A stretch of 64,000 bases of DNA from Saccharomycopsis crataegensis (lineage: Eukaryota; Ascomycota; Saccharomycetes; Ascoideales; Saccharomycopsidaceae): positions 310,001 to 374,000 of the forward strand of contig NW_027043819.1 in NCBI RefSeq assembly GCF_037102585.1. The letters are read 5' to 3'. The first letter of the stretch is position 1, and every line of letters starts with the position of its first letter. The position numbers and the translations under genes were made by a program. Below are positions 22,226 to 31,294 of this stretch, one piece after another. Below the pieces are notes generated by a model, which was not told the DNA's origin, ran no database searches, and was given only the letters and a program-made list of their open reading frames with translations.

Positions 22226-25012
22226 ATGACAATACCAGAGGAGACTCAGGTTCCTGTGATCCCTAACTTTTCATCTAGCTCGTTGAATGCACAGGATAAG
22301 GCGAAAGATCATGAGAACTCCCATACTTTGACTGCAGAAAATAATGAGATCACATCAGAAAATAATAATGAAGTTGGACAAAAACAAATGACAGAGGGAA
22401 ATCCTATAACTGAAACCTCATCGGCTCCATCATCTTTTGCGTTGCCATCATTCAAGATGTCGTCTTTATTTGGAAGATCCACTGGACAAAATCAACAATC
22501 CCAGTGTAATGAGTACCAAAGTAAAGATACCCAGGAAGAATCACAAGAACCCACTGATACACAAGTTAATAGAAGTAGTCTCTTTGATTCATCAATGAGT
22601 CAAGGGACTGAAACCCCAACCTTTTCTTTCAATTTCAGGGCGTCCCTGTTGGGTAAGCGTCATGATATTGATGAAAGCATGTCTGTTGCCGATGAAGAGT
22701 CTCAAAAGAATTTGAATGAAAGTTTGAAGATATTATCTGGCGGACTGAAAGATCAACATCTTGACGAAAACAATATCCAAAAAAGTTCCATACAGGAGAA
22801 CGTTGAACAATCCGAAAATAATGAGAATGAGCTGGACTCAGGTAATGCACAACTTATAATAGAGAAGGTTCCCGATTTCCTGGCAATGTTCTCGAAAGCA
22901 AAACCTAAAACTGTCAGATTATCCAATGGATTTGAATTTCAACTAAAACCAAAGGCTCAATCAATATTCAAAAAATCAGCTACAACGGACGATGATTCTC
23001 CAAAGAGTTATGGTGTTGATATAAATAAAGTGTACGTTGAAATGGAAAAAATGGAAAAAATGAAAAAGCTTCGAGAATCTAACTCAAATACCAAAACTAA
23101 GCGTTACAAGGGACCTCTATGGGTTGAAAAATATAGACCTAAGAGCTTTCTTGATTTGGTTGGCAATGAAAAGGCCAATAGGTTGGCATTAAGATGGTTA
23201 AAACACTGGTCAACGGCAGTTTATGGTGAAGATATCTCTGATGGGTTAAGTAAACTTTCTTCAAGGAAAAATTTCAATGCTGGCGGTGATGATAGTGCTG
23301 AGAACCAACAACCCACAGATGTATATAATAGGCCTAACAAGAGAATCTTACTTCTACATGGTCCACCAGGTATAGGTAAAACTACTATTGCACATATGAT
23401 TACTAAACATCTTAATTATGACGCTATGGAAATTAATGCTAGTGATGAAAGATCTGGTCAACTGGTAAAGGAAAAAATTCATAATGCCATGGATACTCAT
23501 ACATTTTCCGGGAACCCCACCTGTATAGTCGCCGATGAAATTGACGGTGCCTCAGAAAATGGGTTTATCAAGGTCCTTATAGATTTGGTAATAAAAGATG
23601 CTAGAGCTACCAGAAATATCGCGCAACGAAGTAGTGGTGGTGGCAAGAAGACTAAATCACGGGATAAATTAATTCTCCGACCAATAATTGCAATTTGTAA
23701 TGATCTTTATGCTCCGGTGTTAGAAAAATTGAGACCACATTGCGAAGTTATATCATTTAGAAAACCCAATGAAACTCAAATTAAGGATAGATTGGAAAAA
23801 ATTTGCTCCGCTGAAAATATGATGATGACATCTAAAGAAATGTCTCAGATCGTTGCGATTAGTAATTTAGATATAAGAAGTTGCTTGAATTTACTACAGT
23901 TCAATGGTGACAGTATTATTGATGATGATATGCAACAAGTTCGTGCAAAGGATTCTAACTTGACATGGTATAAAATTGTGGATATGATTTTCAAATTGGA
24001 TCTACAGAGATCCAAATCAGAAACATTTTCCGATTTGCAAAATGATTTGAATAGTGTTAGTTCCATTGAAAAAATTGTCAACGGCTGTTTCCAAGTATAT
24101 CCCCAGACCGTTTATTCGGATCCAGCGTTGATTAAGAAATCTGATGCTCTTGGCGATTGGCTTTATTTCTACGATATAATGTTAAACAGTAAATACCAAC
24201 AGAATTCCGATCTAGTATGGTACTGCAACCAAGTTCCTTTAAAATTTTATTCATTGTTTGCGGAAGGAAAATCCACCTCGAAACCAAAGAATTACAGTAT
24301 TCACAACAGCTGGGAATATTTTGAATTACAAAAATCTAATTTTGATATCTGTCAAAAAGCCATAACTGATAATGTTTTGATGAAACCGTCCATGTTTTCA
24401 TCGTTAAATAGTCGAGATTTTGTTGCCATCGAAATTCTTCCAATTATTAATAATTATATCTTGAATCCCTCATTTACGGATAAAGATAAATCGTTTTTGA
24501 GCAATGGTGATAGCAAACGGAAAATCGATCATTTGCTTAATTTGCTCAATGATTTCAATTTTAAAATCGAAAATGTGATAAGTGATCAAGGGATCAAAGC
24601 CCTTGCTTTATTGCCGATCATGGATTCCGTCACCACGTTCCAAAAGGTCTCACAATTCAAATCTTTGGATTCTCAACGTCAAACGTTGTTAAGAAACTTA
24701 TTGTTTGAGGCTGAAAAGCGTAAAAGGGCGATTACTGCAACCAAAAGAAAGTTCCATGAGACCCAGGACGCCAAAAGCGCCACAGTCACAGCCGCAGCAG
24801 CGAAGGAAGAAAATAATTTAAAGGTAGCAAAGAATAATGGCTCTGTAGATTTCTTCAAGCGGTCCTATGCCACACTTAACAAGGGTGGGGAAAATAGTGA
24901 GGCTACAAAAGCTGCACCAGTGGACCTGGAATTGAAGGTTTGGATTAAGTATCACGAAGGGTTTTCAAATGCAGTACGTAAAAATGTTAGTTGGAACGAT
25001 CTTTGGTCATAG
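22226..25012 (+). CDS. CTF18: Ctf18, large subunit of the alternative RFC clamp loader, 928 aa
   Basis: AAA+ subunit of Ctf18-Dcc1-Ctf8-Rfc2-5, which acts on PCNA at forks and supports sister-chromatid cohesion and checkpoint signalling. The start is the ATG at 22226 (MTIPEETQV). Seen: a disordered N-terminus, then LWVEKYRPKSFLDLVGNEKANR near residue 295, Walker A LLHGPPGIGKTT near 378, EINASDERSGQ, Walker B IVADEIDGA near 435, and a PIIAICNDLYAPVLEKLRPHCE segment. The C-terminus carries VDFFKRSYATL, then VWIKYHEGFSNAVRKNVSWN, the Ctf18 tail that binds Ctf8-Dcc1 and polymerase epsilon. The AAA+ core is complete. It is divergent from NAG5 and has an MCB site in its promoter. Confidence 0.95.
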   Translation: MTIPEETQVPVIPNFSSSSLNAQDKAKDHENSHTLTAENNEITSENNNEVGQKQMTEGNPITETSSAPSSFALPSFKMSSLFGRSTGQNQQSQCNEYQSKDTQEESQEPTDTQVNRSSLFDSSMSQGTETPTFSFNFRASLLGKRHDIDESMSVADEESQKNLNESLKILSGGLKDQHLDENNIQKSSIQENVEQSENNENELDSGNAQLIIEKVPDFLAMFSKAKPKTVRLSNGFEFQLKPKAQSIFKKSATTDDDSPKSYGVDINKVYVEMEKMEKMKKLRESNSNTKTKRYKGPLWVEKYRPKSFLDLVGNEKANRLALRWLKHWSTAVYGEDISDGLSKLSSRKNFNAGGDDSAENQQPTDVYNRPNKRILLLHGPPGIGKTTIAHMITKHLNYDAMEINASDERSGQLVKEKIHNAMDTHTFSGNPTCIVADEIDGASENGFIKVLIDLVIKDARATRNIAQRSSGGGKKTKSRDKLILRPIIAICNDLYAPVLEKLRPHCEVISFRKPNETQIKDRLEKICSAENMMMTSKEMSQIVAISNLDIRSCLNLLQFNGDSIIDDDMQQVRAKDSNLTWYKIVDMIFKLDLQRSKSETFSDLQNDLNSVSSIEKIVNGCFQVYPQTVYSDPALIKKSDALGDWLYFYDIMLNSKYQQNSDLVWYCNQVPLKFYSLFAEGKSTSKPKNYSIHNSWEYFELQKSNFDICQKAITDNVLMKPSMFSSLNSRDFVAIEILPIINNYILNPSFTDKDKSFLSNGDSKRKIDHLLNLLNDFNFKIENVISDQGIKALALLPIMDSVTTFQKVSQFKSLDSQRQTLLRNLLFEAEKRKRAITATKRKFHETQDAKSATVTAAAAKEENNLKVAKNNGSVDFFKRSYATLNKGGENSEATKAAPVDLELKVWIKYHEGFSNAVRKNVSWNDLWS

Positions 25013-25200
25013 AACGCCTAGCTGGTTTGATATTAGTATATTTTTTTTATTGAGGGATCTATATAAAGTGTGATAAGCAAATGAACGAAAAGCATAAACG
25101 ATTATCGACTGCTGGTAACTTACTATACAAGGATAAGCAAAAAATGAATGGTAATTTTAGCATGAGCAAGAAGAAAAAAATCTAGGAAGGAAGCAGAAGT

Positions 25201-26322
25201 TCATACTGAGAGCGGAGGCAATTTATCCAAAGTTCTGTCATTAATATATTCATCTCTGGCTCTCACGTATGCCAAACCACGAGGCTGACAAATGCCAATG
25301 ATAAAGTTCTTCAATGTGTTCTTGGTGTTAAAAACATTGAATCTACCGGTTTTAAAAAGGGTGGATGCTTTCACATGATTGTTTAAAAATTCCTTGGTTT
25401 TGAGACCCACACAATTCAAATATGTGTGGCATAATAATAATAGAAAGGGATATAGCATCAACAAATGAGAATAAATTAGCAAACATAGGCTTGCAGGATA
25501 CTTCTTGATAATGTCTAATGGAGTTGAATTTGAATGATGATGAAATATGAAGTAGTAGGAGCAAACATTGAGGTAAACTGTACTTAAAAAGGCCATCAAT
25601 ACAAAACTGAAGAAGTACAGATAATTTCTCAGCCCAACGCAATTGTTCAACCAAATGCAATGATGATCAAGATTGGCCACACATACGCCGCACAACATAC
25701 AGTGGCTAGTTCTTGGTGGTCTCCAAATCCGACATGTTGGACAATACTTGGTAGTTACTGAACAATTAACATGCAATTTTTCCTTTGATTTGTTGATAAT
25801 GGGTAAGCTGATGGTGTTTGAATACTCATTAGGTAAACGAAATGGTTCGTCAGCAATATTAGTATTCCTTGGCATTATACCCGGATCAGTGAATGATGCT
25901 TTGAAAAAACTTATGAAACAATGGAGCCAAATATACAGGAACATTATCACTACTGCTGGTGAAATATTATGCCAGTACCAGCTGGAAAGAAACACGAAGA
26001 AGATAACGGCGGCAGACACTATACAAAAGACTGTGAAAAACATATAGGGCCTTAGATAGAATTGTTTTGTTGTCCTCATTCTACCACCAAAGCAAAATAA
26101 ATAGTTATAAACTCCCATTTTTTCATAGTTCTTAGTCTTAGTTGTAGAACCGGAATTCTTTTGGTGACATTCTGACTTCAGATTTCCATTGCCCGATGGA
26201 TCTGTCAATATCCACATTGATATTCGGCGTAATAATGACGTGCGTATTTCTGAAGCATCATGCTTCGCTTTCATTTCCAAAGACGACTGGTATTGTCTCT
26301 GATTATTCCTAGTGGTTGCCAT
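25201..26322 (-). CDS. ERF2: DHHC protein S-palmitoyltransferase Erf2, 373 aa
   Basis: ER-membrane catalytic subunit that, with Erf4, palmitoylates Ras. Seen: FCFGGRMRTTKQ near residue 77 (the Erf2-type FxLGGRxRT), two membrane segments (about 88-135), then SFTDPGIMPRN, the Cys-rich domain KYCPTCRIWRPPRTSHCMLCGVC and the active-site LDHHCIWLNNCVG near residue 218, two further membrane segments (about 233-300), and QPRGLAYVRARDE near the C-terminus, matching the family's PRGPSFVSAR-like tail. All catalytic residues are present. It is convergent with CTF18, the ends being 188 bp apart. Confidence 0.95.
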   Translation of the reverse strand: MATTRNNQRQYQSSLEMKAKHDASEIRTSLLRRISMWILTDPSGNGNLKSECHQKNSGSTTKTKNYEKMGVYNYLFCFGGRMRTTKQFYLRPYMFFTVFCIVSAAVIFFVFLSSWYWHNISPAVVIMFLYIWLHCFISFFKASFTDPGIMPRNTNIADEPFRLPNEYSNTISLPIINKSKEKLHVNCSVTTKYCPTCRIWRPPRTSHCMLCGVCVANLDHHCIWLNNCVGLRNYLYFFSFVLMAFLSTVYLNVCSYYFIFHHHSNSTPLDIIKKYPASLCLLIYSHLLMLYPFLLLLCHTYLNCVGLKTKEFLNNHVKASTLFKTGRFNVFNTKNTLKNFIIGICQPRGLAYVRARDEYINDRTLDKLPPLSV

Positions 26323-26714
26323 AGTTTAAGGGAAGTTTGGTGGTTCAGGGTCATCAGTGAACAGTTATAAAGCACCTATTGCAAATATAAGACAGAAAAA
26401 AAAAAAGAAAATACAACAAGCGGGGAGTGAATTATAAATATTAAATTACCAATCACAATAGAAAGGAAAAAGTGGAGAATATCAGGAAGATATCGAGGGA
26501 TAAATGGAACAATTAAGGGTGTGTGTTCCTTGACATTACCAGATTTTCTCTGGATACTACCTACTAATTGCGGATCCATACTTTAGTGTTATCCATGGTA
26601 ATCGTGCGCAGTGCTTCTAACCAAACGAAGCGCCAAAAGTTACAAAGCTGGAGACAGCGCAATACACACTTCACTAATTATGACCTTAGGTGTGGTTAAT
26701 CGAGAAAAGCTGGA
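26323..26714. other. Divergent promoter of ERF2 and the GYP6-like gene
   Basis: 392 bp. It contains a minus-strand open frame (26376-26579, 67 codons) that starts MDPQLVGSIQ and is hydrophobic in its second half; I do not recognise it. Its 3' part has a T-rich tract followed by TTTGCAATAG, which looks like a 3' splice acceptor. Its status as a gene is unproven. Confidence 0.4.
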
Positions 26715-28229
26715 ATGGATCTTTTATGGAAGGTCAAGAATACTTTGAAGGAATATAAAACTATTGGTGAATTGAAGACAGGTGTACTCACTGGATCTTA
26801 TACTGACAATAATCCTGATTTTTCAAGATGTTTCTTATGGAAAGCAGTGTTCTTACTACAAACCCTTGAAATACCAGAATGGGAAAAGAATTTAGATGCT
26901 TCTAGATCAACTTATCTGTTTCTTTCTAAGCAATATCGACCTCCTTTTTCTTTATTAGATTCGCAGAGTCCATATTTTGAGAAACCAAGGATGGAAGCTA
27001 TCGAACAGAAACCCCAATCTAGCCCTCCACGAACGGTTAATCCAAACAAGAAAAGCAATTTACTCAAGAGATCACTGTTAGATAAATCTGCTTCTTCTTT
27101 GTCTACGGCGGAATCCCCTTTGTCTGTACCTTCGGGGTCGAATACTTCGTTGAGAACTAGCAGTATCTCGTCAGCCGTCACACCATTGAATGGAGAGTCT
27201 TCAACTACTGATAGTGATGTGAATGAATTAAATGCCATTATCATAGATATTGAAAGAACATTTCCAGGTCATCCTTTATTCAGAGATCCTGAAATTAAAA
27301 AGGGGATTGTTCGTGTTTTATTTGTCTGGTACAAATTGAACCAAGATGTGGGATACCGTCAAGGGATGCACGAAATCATCAGTACAATCTTCATGGTTGT
27401 ACACGCTGAAAGCTTTGCGAAACCATTGAACGGATTTTCCGATGATAATGATAGTCAAATATTTGAAATATTTAACCAAAATGAGATATATGCCGACGTT
27501 TTCCATATGTTTACTATTTTCATGATAAATCCTCAGGCATCCTTTTATTCAGAGGCAAACTTATTGGATAATTGCGCAAAATTTGATCAATTACTCCATG
27601 ATTTTGATTATGATTTATATTATTATTTGAACAGAAAATTGAAATTAGAATCTCAGATATGGTTGATCAGATGGCTAAGATTGATGTTAATAAGAGAGTT
27701 GACCCTCTCGACAGTGCTACCCATCTGGGACAAGTTGATCAGTTTTCAAAAAATTAAAAATTTTAGTAACTTGACCAGCAATAGTGATTTTAATACCATA
27801 GTATCAATCATAGTGTTATTGCTCTTATTAAACATTAAGAAAGAATTGTTACTTGGTTGCCAGGACTACGGAGATGTGTTGAAATTATTATTAAATTATC
27901 CTGTTGCCAAAGTCTTCAAGAATAAATCACTTACAAAAGATTTTGACGATGACTTCAATTTGGCGGAGGTTGAAATCGATGACCACGTCATGGAATTTAT
28001 CAATAGCCTCTTCAATGAAGCTGTCTTGGTTTTCAATTCAAGAAGAAACTTGAAAGCCATTGGCAAATTTTTGAATGAGAAATACAATGCGGAATTCATC
28101 AATCTTTACCAAGAGCGGAAAGGCCCTGCTGAAACAACATTTATTGAGGACGATGAAGTTTTGGATAAACTTAGATTTCAGAATCGTTTAACAGAAAGAG
28201 TAAGAAATGCATTGAATAATAAAAAATGA
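26715..28229 (+). CDS. GYP6: TBC-domain Rab GAP, Gyp6/TBC1D5-like, 504 aa
   Basis: Seen: an N-terminal SRCFLWKAVFLLQTL segment as in the TBC1D5/Gyp6 group, a Ser-rich insert (about 95-165), then the catalytic fingers: IIIDIERTFPGHPLF near residue 176 (Arg finger of the IxxDxxR motif) and VGYRQGMHEIIS near 213 (Gln finger of YxQG), followed by helical segments ending near 430. Both fingers are present, so it should be an active GAP. Expected role: stimulates GTP hydrolysis by a Rab. In S. cerevisiae Gyp6 acts on Ypt6, and YPT6 lies 7 kb away here. The Gyp6 assignment rests on overall layout rather than on a unique motif. Confidence 0.7.
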   Translation: MDLLWKVKNTLKEYKTIGELKTGVLTGSYTDNNPDFSRCFLWKAVFLLQTLEIPEWEKNLDASRSTYLFLSKQYRPPFSLLDSQSPYFEKPRMEAIEQKPQSSPPRTVNPNKKSNLLKRSLLDKSASSLSTAESPLSVPSGSNTSLRTSSISSAVTPLNGESSTTDSDVNELNAIIIDIERTFPGHPLFRDPEIKKGIVRVLFVWYKLNQDVGYRQGMHEIISTIFMVVHAESFAKPLNGFSDDNDSQIFEIFNQNEIYADVFHMFTIFMINPQASFYSEANLLDNCAKFDQLLHDFDYDLYYYLNRKLKLESQIWLIRWLRLMLIRELTLSTVLPIWDKLISFQKIKNFSNLTSNSDFNTIVSIIVLLLLLNIKKELLLGCQDYGDVLKLLLNYPVAKVFKNKSLTKDFDDDFNLAEVEIDDHVMEFINSLFNEAVLVFNSRRNLKAIGKFLNEKYNAEFINLYQERKGPAETTFIEDDEVLDKLRFQNRLTERVRNALNNKK

Positions 28230-28402
28230 CCTTTGGACTATATACATAGCATTTGACCTTAGAAATTATTACTTTTTTTTAAAAAAAAGAAAGAGAAGAA
28301 AATACTAGTACATTTCAAAACATGATTTTAGTAATTATGTGAATTCCAGAAATTTCTATCATTGAACCTTCCTTATAATGTGTAGCGCTCTTAGACCAGC
28401 AT

Positions 28403-28408
28403 ACGCGT
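28403..28408. promoter_or_regulatory. MCB (ACGCGT) element upstream of the RRM3-like gene
   Basis: Perfect ACGCGT, 86 bp before the ATG at 28494, nearly the same distance as at CTF18. Likely G1/S control by MBF. Confidence 0.6.
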
Positions 28409-28493
28409 CCTTCTTTTTTTCTGTTTTATTTACATTTCGAATTTTTGCTCACCATCATCGATCTTGGGAAGCTCAGTTTTAATATTAGCGGCA

Positions 28494-30542
28494 ATGATTT
28501 CACAAGGAGGTTCCAATCGTCGCAATCAAAAGGGACAAAGTACTTTGTCCAACTTTTTGATCAGTAAAAAACCAAAGAAAGCCGGGCAGGTAGCTACTCA
28601 ACGTTCGATGATCTCTTCTTCATCAAACAATGTCAGTAAGTTTACTGACTCCTCCCTGTTAACAAAGATCATCAGCCTCGATAGCGACGATGAAGATAAA
28701 TCTGAAGATAATGCTGACCTACAAATAATCAGGCACAAAGTGTTGTCCAAATCTGACAAAGTCATAAAGCCATTGAAACCTCACAACTTTTCCAGAAGTT
28801 TTGTATCGCCAGTTACCCAAATTTCTCATAATAATTTAAAAACAACCATGAATTCAGAGACTACCGAAAAGTCAATGAAGAAGTTTCAGAAATGGGATAG
28901 TATTGCCATCAGCAACAAACCGAGATTAGTTAGAGAAAACAGTACCCCATCATTCACCTCATCTTCTCAACTGTCCAAGAGTGCTCAGGATGCTGCAGGT
29001 GCCAATCAGGATCAAATTGTTCTTAGCTCAGAACAGAAGCAAGTTCTAAAAATGGTTATTGATGAAGGTCGAAGTATCTTCTTTACTGGTAGCGCTGGTA
29101 CTGGTAAATCTGTGTTGCTTAGAGAAATTATTAAGCGCTTACAAGGTGTTTATTACAGAGAAGACTTTGTAGCTGTAACGGCATCAACTGGTTTGGCTGC
29201 TGTTAATATCGGAGGACAGACTATTCACAGGTTTGCAGGTATTGGTATTGGTAATGGTAGTGTTGGTGAGTTGATAAAAAGGGTTGAAAAAAATGAATTG
29301 AATGTGAAGCGCTGGAGAAACATAAAAGTATTAATTATTGATGAAATCTCCATGATTGATGGCGACCTTTTTTCTAAGGTTGCTGCTGTCGCAAAACATG
29401 TCAGAAGAAACGACCAACCATTTGGCGGTATTCAGCTTGTTTTGACTGGTGATTTCTTCCAATTACCACCAGTGCCTGACAAATTCAGTCATAGAGCCCC
29501 TAAATATTGTTTCCAAAGCCCGGAATGGAATGATGTGGTAGAGGAAACCATTTTGTTGACGAATGTTTTCAGACAAAAGGGTGATACTGAGTTGATCGAT
29601 ATGTTGAACACTGTCAGATTAGGTACATGTAGTATAGAAATGGCACGGAAATTCCAAAGCTTATCCAGGCAAGTGATTTATGATGATAATATTCAGCCAA
29701 CAGAACTATATCCAACAAGAGAGGAAGTCAGAATATCTAATTCTACTCGTTTGAACCAGTTGCCGGGAAAACCTCGCTGCTTCAAAGCTGTTGATGTATT
29801 CTCTTCTGATAATCCTTATGCAATCAAGCATGAAAAGTCTATGTTAGACAATATGCTTTGTGTGGAAGAATTGATTCTAAAAGAGGATGCACAGGTCTTG
29901 ATGCTCAAAAATTTAGATAATAAGGTGGTAAATGGGTCTGTCGGAATTGTTTCATGTTTTCTTACTGAAGAGTTGTATTTAGGTCTTCTTCATGATTATG
30001 ATTTTGATAATTTCAATAATCTGAGCACTAGAGAGGAAGTTAGATTTATATCTAGCTGCATTGGTGAGCAGCCTCAAGAGGAAATGAGGAGCAAGTTGAA
30101 TACATTTTCTAGTGATGCTAGAGTTAGAATGAAGCCTCATCTTCTCACCGCGTTACGGTCTCGAACTACAGATGTGTATCCGGTAGTTGCATTCTCTATT
30201 CCAGGGAGTAGGGATGATGGTAAAATAATAAAGCTTGTTCAAACTGATGAATTTTCAGTGAATATTCCAAAAGCAGGATCGAAAAAGAGTGGGAAAGCTG
30301 TCAGAATGCAGATACCATTATTACTTTCCTGGGCTATTTCCATCCACAAATCCCAGGGTCAAACTTTGGACCGTGTAAAGGTTGATTTGAATAAGATTTT
30401 CGAAAAAGGTCAAGTTTACGTGGCCCTTTCAAGAGCGACCTCAAAAGATAGATTACAAGTTCTTAACTTCCGCTCTGAAAAAATCAGAGCATCGGATGAG
30501 GTTCGTGAATTTTACCGGAATTTGCAGACAATTTCTAATTAA
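28494..30542 (+). CDS. RRM3: Pif1-family 5'-3' DNA helicase, Rrm3-like, 682 aa
   Basis: The first ATG of the frame is at 28494 (MISQGGSNRRN). Near the N-terminus lies QSTLSNFL followed by a Lys-rich stretch, close to a PCNA-interacting (PIP) box and placed like QQTLSSFF in Rrm3; an acidic IISLDSDDED follows, also as in Rrm3. Helicase motifs: Walker A FFTGSAGTGKSVLLREII near residue 200, TASTGLAAVNIGGQTIHRFAGIG, Walker B VLIIDEISMIDG near 280, GGIQLVLTGDFFQLPPV, and the C-terminal LLLSWAISIHKSQGQTLDRVKVDL and GQVYVALSRATSKDRLQVLNF. Rrm3 helps forks pass protein barriers at tRNA genes, rDNA and telomeres. A Pif1 (mitochondrial and telomere) assignment is the alternative; the PIP-like N-terminus and lack of a clear presequence favour Rrm3. 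Confidence 0.8.
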   Translation: MISQGGSNRRNQKGQSTLSNFLISKKPKKAGQVATQRSMISSSSNNVSKFTDSSLLTKIISLDSDDEDKSEDNADLQIIRHKVLSKSDKVIKPLKPHNFSRSFVSPVTQISHNNLKTTMNSETTEKSMKKFQKWDSIAISNKPRLVRENSTPSFTSSSQLSKSAQDAAGANQDQIVLSSEQKQVLKMVIDEGRSIFFTGSAGTGKSVLLREIIKRLQGVYYREDFVAVTASTGLAAVNIGGQTIHRFAGIGIGNGSVGELIKRVEKNELNVKRWRNIKVLIIDEISMIDGDLFSKVAAVAKHVRRNDQPFGGIQLVLTGDFFQLPPVPDKFSHRAPKYCFQSPEWNDVVEETILLTNVFRQKGDTELIDMLNTVRLGTCSIEMARKFQSLSRQVIYDDNIQPTELYPTREEVRISNSTRLNQLPGKPRCFKAVDVFSSDNPYAIKHEKSMLDNMLCVEELILKEDAQVLMLKNLDNKVVNGSVGIVSCFLTEELYLGLLHDYDFDNFNNLSTREEVRFISSCIGEQPQEEMRSKLNTFSSDARVRMKPHLLTALRSRTTDVYPVVAFSIPGSRDDGKIIKLVQTDEFSVNIPKAGSKKSGKAVRMQIPLLLSWAISIHKSQGQTLDRVKVDLNKIFEKGQVYVALSRATSKDRLQVLNFRSEKIRASDEVREFYRNLQTISN

Positions 30543-31294
30543 TACCTATTCGAGCCATATGTATGAAAATAGATAATGTTTTTTTTTCTTTTTTAAATCT
30601 CGGATAGCACTAATGTTGACCGCTGCAGCATCATGTCCATATATATCCCCCAGTTTCCTCGTGGCACGACCTGGAAGAACGGGCTCAACAATGTCTTCTG
30701 ACTAACACGGAAATGAGACCTCATTAAATAATTGGCAAAACCATGTTTCGCTCTTCACCACTATCAAACTCAATGACAAACTAGAAAGTGGCTAGCTCAT
30801 CATTTGTAGCTGAGCTTCTTCGAACTGGGAAGGATGGGAGTATTGGAATATTGGAATTAGTAAATATATGTACAGAGAACTTTGTTTAGGGGATATTTTG
30901 GTGATAATAAACATTAATTCTACCTGTGATTCATTCGCTAATATATATATATATATATATATATATTTATTATTGCCACAAGGTGGTGCTTCTTGCTGAT
31001 TCATGTCACCCATCACTTAGCAGGGAGGTCAAACGACCGCATCTGGAAAAACGGCACTACACCCCCAAAAAACCCTACAGGAAAAAAAAATAATTACTAA
31101 TCTTGAGATAACATCAAAAATTTTAGGTACTATCTAACTGAAAGTATAATATTTATATGAAGACATAGTATCCGGACTAACTATTAGAGGTCTTTTTTTG
31201 GGGCATCAGCAACACAAGTAATAGACTAACCAACTACCGCAACCGGTAATCATTCGTTAGTCATCGAGACTTTAATTGCTTATCACTCTGAAAG
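30543..31294. other. Intergenic spacer between RRM3-like and OPT genes
   Basis: 752 bp of AT-rich sequence with a TA dinucleotide run (about 30941-30966). A minus-strand open frame crosses the TA run and looks like an artefact. No gene recognised. Confidence 0.5.
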
